A stretch of DNA of 64,000 bases from Stackebrandtia nassauensis DSM 44728 (GTDB lineage: Bacteria > Actinomycetota > Actinomycetes > Mycobacteriales > Micromonosporaceae): positions 1,984,001 through 2,048,000 of the forward strand of contig NC_013947.1 of assembly GCF_000024545.1 (NCBI RefSeq), read 5' to 3'. The notes beneath the pieces are model-generated. The model made no database searches. It saw only the letters and a list, made by a program, of their open reading frames with translations, and had not been told where the DNA came from. Position 1 is the stretch's first letter; each line of letters starts with the position of its first letter. Below are positions 59,590 to 64,000 of the stretch, piece after piece. The translations under genes were made by a program, and so were the position numbers.

Positions 59590-59895
59590 TGGACCGCCGT
59601 GCGCGCGGTTGCGTGTGATTGCGGGGTTGTGCGCGATCCGGGGCGCAATGCAGCAAGCGTTATCAGGACTGGTGTCCGGTTTCGGACAGTGCGGTGGATC
59701 GGACGGATGAATCGGCTCGCGAAAGCGTCGGGAATGTCCGTTCCACCGGGCGGAGTGGGTGTCATCCGTATGGGTTGAGCCACCCTCCGCAAGGAGGGAT
59801 CCGCCTTAGACATCGTGCGAGGCGGACGTAGGCTCGTGCTCAGTGCGACGCCCACATCGGCGTGGGCGCGAAACGAACCTGGGAGCTGGCAAACG
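59590..59895 (+). promoter_or_regulatory. 306-bp gene-free region with glutamate dehydrogenase promoter
   Basis: No supported gene. A hairpin CCCTCC-GCAA-GGAGGG (59783-59798) with a GNRA-type loop is followed by TTAGAC (59806-59811), 17 bp and TAGGCT (59829-59834), a plausible sigma-70-type promoter with a leader of about 55 nt. The ribosome site GGGAG (59881-59885) precedes the gene. Confidence 0.5.
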
Positions 59896-62800
59896 GTGTT
59901 GGCAATGGCCGCGGACGACGATGACCGGAACATCGACGAGGAACTGCCCAATCGGGACACACTGATCACCGAAGCGGTGACGTTGGCGGGGAACGACGCC
60001 GATCTGGCCGAGCTGATCGCCATGTACTGGCGGTTCGTCCCCGACGAGGATCTGGCGGGGCGTACGGCGACCGACCTGTACGAGACCACTGTGGCGCATC
60101 GGGAGCTGGCCTGGCAGCGGCTGCCCGGTGAGGTGAAGCTGTCGGTCACGACGCCGCCGATGCCGGAGGAGAACGGCGAGGGTCCCATCGCGGTGTGCCA
60201 CACCGAGATCGACATCGTCACCGACGACATGCCGTTCCTGGTCGACTCGATCACCGCCGCGTTGACCCGCCGGGACCTCGACATCCACGTGGTGGTGCAC
60301 CCGCTGGTGTTCGCCCGGCGCGAGGTGATGGGCGCGCTGAGTAAGGCCCCGTGCGCCAAGGGTGAGGACGACATCGTCCGGGAAAGCTGGATGCACTTCG
60401 AGGTGGACCGGCTGCGCGACTCCCAGGCCGCCGAAGAGGTGCACAACGCCATCCTCAAGGTGCTCACCGACGTGCGCGAGTGCGTCGAGGACTGGCCGAA
60501 GATGCGCGACGCGGCGTTCGCTCTCGCCGAGGAGATCGACGCCGAGGGGCACCGGCTCCCGGTTCCCGAGCGGGACCTCAACGACGCCGTGGGGCTGCTG
60601 CGGTGGCTGGCGGACAACAACTTCACCTTCCTCGGTTACCGCGAGTACCGGCTCGCCGACACCCCCGAGGGGCAGGCGCTGGCGGCGGCGCCGGGCACCG
60701 GACTGGGTCTGTTGCGCGCCGACCAGACGGCTCCGAAACTGTTGAGCAGCATGACTCCCGAGGCCTATGAGCGGGTCATGGAGAAGCGGCTGCTCATCGT
60801 CACCAAGACCAACTCCAGGTCCACCGTCCACCGCAACTCCTATATGGACTACATCGGGTTCAAGATCTTCGACGACGAGGGCAACGTCGTCGGCGAACGC
60901 CGGTTCCTGGGCCTGTTCACCTCGACGGCGTACCTGTCGTCGGTCAAGGACCTGCCGCTGGTCAGCCGCAAGGCGGCCGAGGTCATGGAGCGCAGCGGCC
61001 TGGCGGCCAACAGCCACTCCGGCAAGGACCTGATGGCCATCCTGGAGACCTACCCCCGCGACGAGCTGTTCCAGATCCGCACCGACGACCTGTACCGCAC
61101 CGTCACCGACGTGCTGCGGCTGGCCGGACGGCGGCGGCTGCGGTTCTTCGCCCGCCGCGACACCTACGGCCGGTTCTTCTCCTGCCTGATCTACCTGCCG
61201 CGCGACCGGTTCAACACCGACAACCGCCACAAGATCCAGAAGATCCTGATGAAGCGGCTCAACGGTGTCGGCATCGACTTCTCCACCCATGTGTCGGAGT
61301 CGGTGCTGGCCCGCATCCACATGACGGTGCGCGTCGACCCGGCCAACCAGCCCGGCGACATCGACGAGGCCGCGATCCAGGAGGAACTGGTCGAGGCCAC
61401 CCGCTCCTGGGACGCCGACTTCTCGATGCTGCTGGACCGGCAGCTGGGCGACGAACAGTCCAAAGAGGTGTACTCGCGGTACGTCGACGCGTTCACCAAC
61501 ACCTACAAGGACAGCCACTCGCCCAAGGAGGCCGCCAAGGACATCGCCAAGTTCGAGCTCGTCGACGAGCCCGGCGAACTGGCGCTGCACCTGTACCGGC
61601 GCCGCAAGTCCGACACCGACGTGCGGTTCAAGGTGTTCCGCTTCGGCGAGCCGATGATGCTGTCGGCGGTACTGCCGGTGCTGCATTCGCTGGGCGTCCA
61701 GGTCAGCGACGAGCGTCCCTATGAGATCGCCCGCGAGGACGGCACGATCTTCCTGCACGACTTCGGTCTGGTGATGCCCGACGACCTGCCGGTGCAGGTG
61801 CCGCAGGTGCGCGCCATCGTCGAGAACGCCTTCTCCGCGTCGTGGCGCGACGAGGCCGAGACCGACGGCTTCAACGAGCTGGTGCTGCGCGCCGGGATGA
61901 CCTGGCGGCAGGTGGTGATCCTGCGCGCCTACGCCAAGTACCTGCGTCAGGCCGGGACCGTCTACACCGCCGGGTTCATGGCCGCGACGCTGGCCGCCAA
62001 CCCGAAGCTGTCGACGATGCTGGTGTCGCTGTTCGAGACCTACTTCGACCCGAGCCTGCAACTGACCACCCAGGGCCGCGACGAGGCCGCCGAGAAACTG
62101 ACCGGCGAGTTCCTCACCGCGCTGGAGGACGTTCCCAGCCTCGGCGCCGACCGGATCCTGCGCTCCTACCTGGCGCTGATCCAGGCGACCCTGCGCACCT
62201 CGTACTACCAGAAGGGCTCCTCCGGCCGACCCAAGCCGTACGTGGCGTTCAAACTGGACCCGCAGGCGATCCCCGACCTCCCGGCGCCCCGTCCCCGCTT
62301 CGAGATCTTCGTGTACTCGCCCCGCTTCGAGGGCGTCCACCTGCGTTACGGCAAGGTGGCCCGCGGCGGTCTGCGCTGGTCGGACCGGCGCGAGGACTTC
62401 CGCACCGAGATCCTGGGTCTGGTCAAGGCGCAGATGGTCAAGAACGCCGTCATCGTGCCGGTCGGCTCCAAGGGCGGTTTCGTCCTGAAGCACCCGCCCG
62501 CCGAACGCGAGGCGCTCCAGACCGAGGGCGTCACCTGCTACAAGGCGTTCATCTCGGCGCTCTTGGACGTCACCGACAACATCGACAACACCTCCGGCAA
62601 GGTCGTGCCGCCGCCGGACGTGGTGCGCCGCGACGGCGACGACACCTACCTGGTGGTGGCCGCCGACAAGGGAACCGCGACCTTCTCCGACATCGCCAAC
62701 GAGATCGCCGCCCGCTACGGCTTCTGGCTGGGCGACGCCTTCGCCTCGGGCGGTTCGGCCGGTTACGACCACAAGAAGATGGGCATCACCGCCCGCGGCG

Positions 62801-64000
62801 CCTGGGAGTCCGTCAAACGCCATTTCCGCACCATCGGCGTCGACACCCAGACCACCGACCACACCTGCGTCGGCATCGGCGACATGGGCGGCGACGTGTT
62901 CGGCAACGGCCTGCTGTGCTCCAAGCACACCCGGCTGGTGGCCGCGTTCAACCACATGCACATCTTCATCGACCCCGACCCGGACACCGCCCCGGCGTAC
63001 GCCGAGCGGGAACGGCTGTTCAAGCTGCCCCGGTCCACCTGGGACGACTTCGACAAGTCGATCATCAGTGAGGGCGGCGGCGTGTGGTCGCGCTCGGCCA
63101 AGTCGATCCCGCTGACCCCGCAGGTGCGCACCCTGCTCGACCTGGACGACACGGTCACGGAGCTGGCGCCCAGCGAACTGATCAAGGCGATCCTTCGGGC
63201 CAAGGTCGACCTGCTGTGGAACGGCGGCATCGGCACCTATGTCAAGGCCGCCACCGAGACCCACGCCGAGGTGGGCGACAAGGGCAACGACGCGCTGCGC
63301 GTCGACGGCGCCGAACTGCGCTGCACCGTCGTGGGCGAGGGCGGCAACCTGGGCCTGACCCAGCGCGGCCGCATCGAGGCCGCCAAGAACGGCGTCCGGC
63401 TGTCGACCGACTTCATCGACAACTCCGCCGGTGTCGACACCTCCGACCACGAGGTCAACATCAAGGTGCTGCTGTCGCGGGCCATCAACGCCGGTCAGCT
63501 GCCCGGTGCCGACCGCGACCAGCTGCTGATGGACATGACCGACGAGGTCGCGCAGCTGGCGCTGGCCGACAACTACGCGCAGAACGCGGCCCTGGCCAGT
63601 GCCGACGCGCAGGCGGGCAAGCTGCTGAGCGTCCACATCCGGTTGATGAAGCACCTGTCCAAGACCGCCGGCCTGGACCGCAAACTGGAGGCGCTGCCCA
63701 ACGACAAGGAGATCGCCGCCCGCGTGTCCGCCGGTGAGGGCCTCACCGAGCCGGAACTGGCGGTGCTGCTGTCCTATGTGAAGCTGGGCTTCTCGGACGA
63801 GATCATCGCCTCCGACCTGCCCGACGAGGAGTGGACCCGGCCGGTCCTCATCGACTACTTCCCGAAACCGCTGCGGGAACGCTTCGAGCGGCTCATGCCC
63901 GAGCACCCGCTGCGGCGCGAGATCGTCACGACGGTGCTCATCAACGAGGCCGTCAACCGGGGCGGCACCTCGTTCGTGTTCCGGGTCGCCGAGGAGACCA
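59896..64000 (+). CDS. NAD-specific glutamate dehydrogenase (180-kDa type), 5' part
   Basis: The frame is open from GTG 59896 (GGGAG 10 nt upstream; TTG 59899 and ATG 59905 are alternatives) to the window end, about 1368 codons of a protein normally near 1600 aa. It matches Bac_GDH, the large NAD-dependent enzyme that deaminates glutamate to 2-oxoglutarate. The long N-terminal part has ACT-like segments (DMPFLVDSITAALTRRDLDIHVVVHP; FFSCLIYLPRDRFNT). The catalytic core shows YGKVARGGLRWSDRREDFR, VKNAVIVPVGSKGGFV with the substrate-binding lysines, and the dinucleotide fold GIGDMGGDVFGNGLL. Its activity would feed glutamate nitrogen and carbon into central metabolism. Confidence 0.93.
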   Translation, partial: MLAMAADDDDRNIDEELPNRDTLITEAVTLAGNDADLAELIAMYWRFVPDEDLAGRTATDLYETTVAHRELAWQRLPGEVKLSVTTPPMPEENGEGPIAVCHTEIDIVTDDMPFLVDSITAALTRRDLDIHVVVHPLVFARREVMGALSKAPCAKGEDDIVRESWMHFEVDRLRDSQAAEEVHNAILKVLTDVRECVEDWPKMRDAAFALAEEIDAEGHRLPVPERDLNDAVGLLRWLADNNFTFLGYREYRLADTPEGQALAAAPGTGLGLLRADQTAPKLLSSMTPEAYERVMEKRLLIVTKTNSRSTVHRNSYMDYIGFKIFDDEGNVVGERRFLGLFTSTAYLSSVKDLPLVSRKAAEVMERSGLAANSHSGKDLMAILETYPRDELFQIRTDDLYRTVTDVLRLAGRRRLRFFARRDTYGRFFSCLIYLPRDRFNTDNRHKIQKILMKRLNGVGIDFSTHVSESVLARIHMTVRVDPANQPGDIDEAAIQEELVEATRSWDADFSMLLDRQLGDEQSKEVYSRYVDAFTNTYKDSHSPKEAAKDIAKFELVDEPGELALHLYRRRKSDTDVRFKVFRFGEPMMLSAVLPVLHSLGVQVSDERPYEIAREDGTIFLHDFGLVMPDDLPVQVPQVRAIVENAFSASWRDEAETDGFNELVLRAGMTWRQVVILRAYAKYLRQAGTVYTAGFMAATLAANPKLSTMLVSLFETYFDPSLQLTTQGRDEAAEKLTGEFLTALEDVPSLGADRILRSYLALIQATLRTSYYQKGSSGRPKPYVAFKLDPQAIPDLPAPRPRFEIFVYSPRFEGVHLRYGKVARGGLRWSDRREDFRTEILGLVKAQMVKNAVIVPVGSKGGFVLKHPPAEREALQTEGVTCYKAFISALLDVTDNIDNTSGKVVPPPDVVRRDGDDTYLVVAADKGTATFSDIANEIAARYGFWLGDAFASGGSAGYDHKKMGITARGAWESVKRHFRTIGVDTQTTDHTCVGIGDMGGDVFGNGLLCSKHTRLVAAFNHMHIFIDPDPDTAPAYAERERLFKLPRSTWDDFDKSIISEGGGVWSRSAKSIPLTPQVRTLLDLDDTVTELAPSELIKAILRAKVDLLWNGGIGTYVKAATETHAEVGDKGNDALRVDGAELRCTVVGEGGNLGLTQRGRIEAAKNGVRLSTDFIDNSAGVDTSDHEVNIKVLLSRAINAGQLPGADRDQLLMDMTDEVAQLALADNYAQNAALASADAQAGKLLSVHIRLMKHLSKTAGLDRKLEALPNDKEIAARVSAGEGLTEPELAVLLSYVKLGFSDEIIASDLPDEEWTRPVLIDYFPKPLRERFERLMPEHPLRREIVTTVLINEAVNRGGTSFVFRVAEET

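Noticed and set aside
59806-63906. 1366-codon open frame on the minus strand.
   Set aside because: It is antisense to the glutamate dehydrogenase gene, whose plus-strand frame shows family motifs over its whole length and runs off the window end.

Overview
The window is a high-GC actinomycete chromosome segment. Codons end mostly in G or C, GTG and TTG starts are common, genes often overlap by 4 bp (ATGA), and the families are typical of filamentous actinomycetes: NAD-dependent 180-kDa-type glutamate dehydrogenase, NarL-type two-component systems, a snapalysin-like protease and a secreted HNH nuclease. A Glycomycetaceae-like organism such as Stackebrandtia would fit, but that is a guess from gene content and not something the sequence proves.

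Layout. 1-1806: the end of a PhoD-like phosphatase and a secreted HNH nuclease, closed by a strong bidirectional hairpin. 1871-26952: a 25-kb Tc (ABC) toxin locus. It has one giant TcA-like protein (3291 aa, minus strand), one TcB-TcC fusion directly upstream of it (minus strand), and a second, divergently transcribed TcB-TcC fusion (plus strand). The two fusions share their SpvB/TcdB/Rhs body and part completely after the DPxG motif that ends the Rhs core. One tail is proline-rich and glycine-zipper-rich; the other carries a zincin-type HETGH motif. The simplest reading is one injection device with two alternative payloads. 26894-30993: a dialkylglycine decarboxylase-like enzyme, a D-cysteine desulfhydrase/ACC deaminase-like enzyme, a divergent LysR regulator and an O-methyltransferase-like gene. 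30990-36386: two ABC permeases and an ATPase, divergent from a NarL-type sensor kinase and response regulator. 36383-40479: assorted enzymes, including a fused pterin dehydratase-glyoxalase-like protein.

40546-49696 is a catabolic module: amidase, D-2-hydroxyacid dehydrogenase, two Asp/Glu-racemase-fold proteins, a GntR/FCD regulator, a tartrate/D-malate-type dehydrogenase, a succinate-semialdehyde-type dehydrogenase, a class III aminotransferase and a DUF3830 protein. A 14-bp palindrome, GATTGTCNACAATC, occurs in each of its three promoter regions and is the likely operator of the GntR protein. At the first site the operator is embedded between two overlapping divergent promoters. The substrate is not evident; the enzyme set suggests an amide- or amine-containing C4/C5 acid that ends in the TCA cycle.

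49828-52400: glpF-glpK glycerol uptake and phosphorylation, with a clear promoter, operator-like repeats at its start point and a hairpin between the two genes. 52473-55437: a membrane protein and a DUF3311 plus sodium:solute symporter pair. 55606-57100: a lone TnpB (IS200/IS605-type) with all three RuvC acidic residues and no TnpA. 57133-59589: a secreted snapalysin-like metalloprotease, a CnoX/YbbN-like thioredoxin and an arginase-family protein. 59896-64000: the first 1368 codons of an NAD-specific glutamate dehydrogenase that continues past the window.

I saw no tRNA, rRNA or CRISPR array. Coding density is high. The only gene-free stretch above 300 bases is 59590-59895, which holds a hairpin and a candidate promoter.
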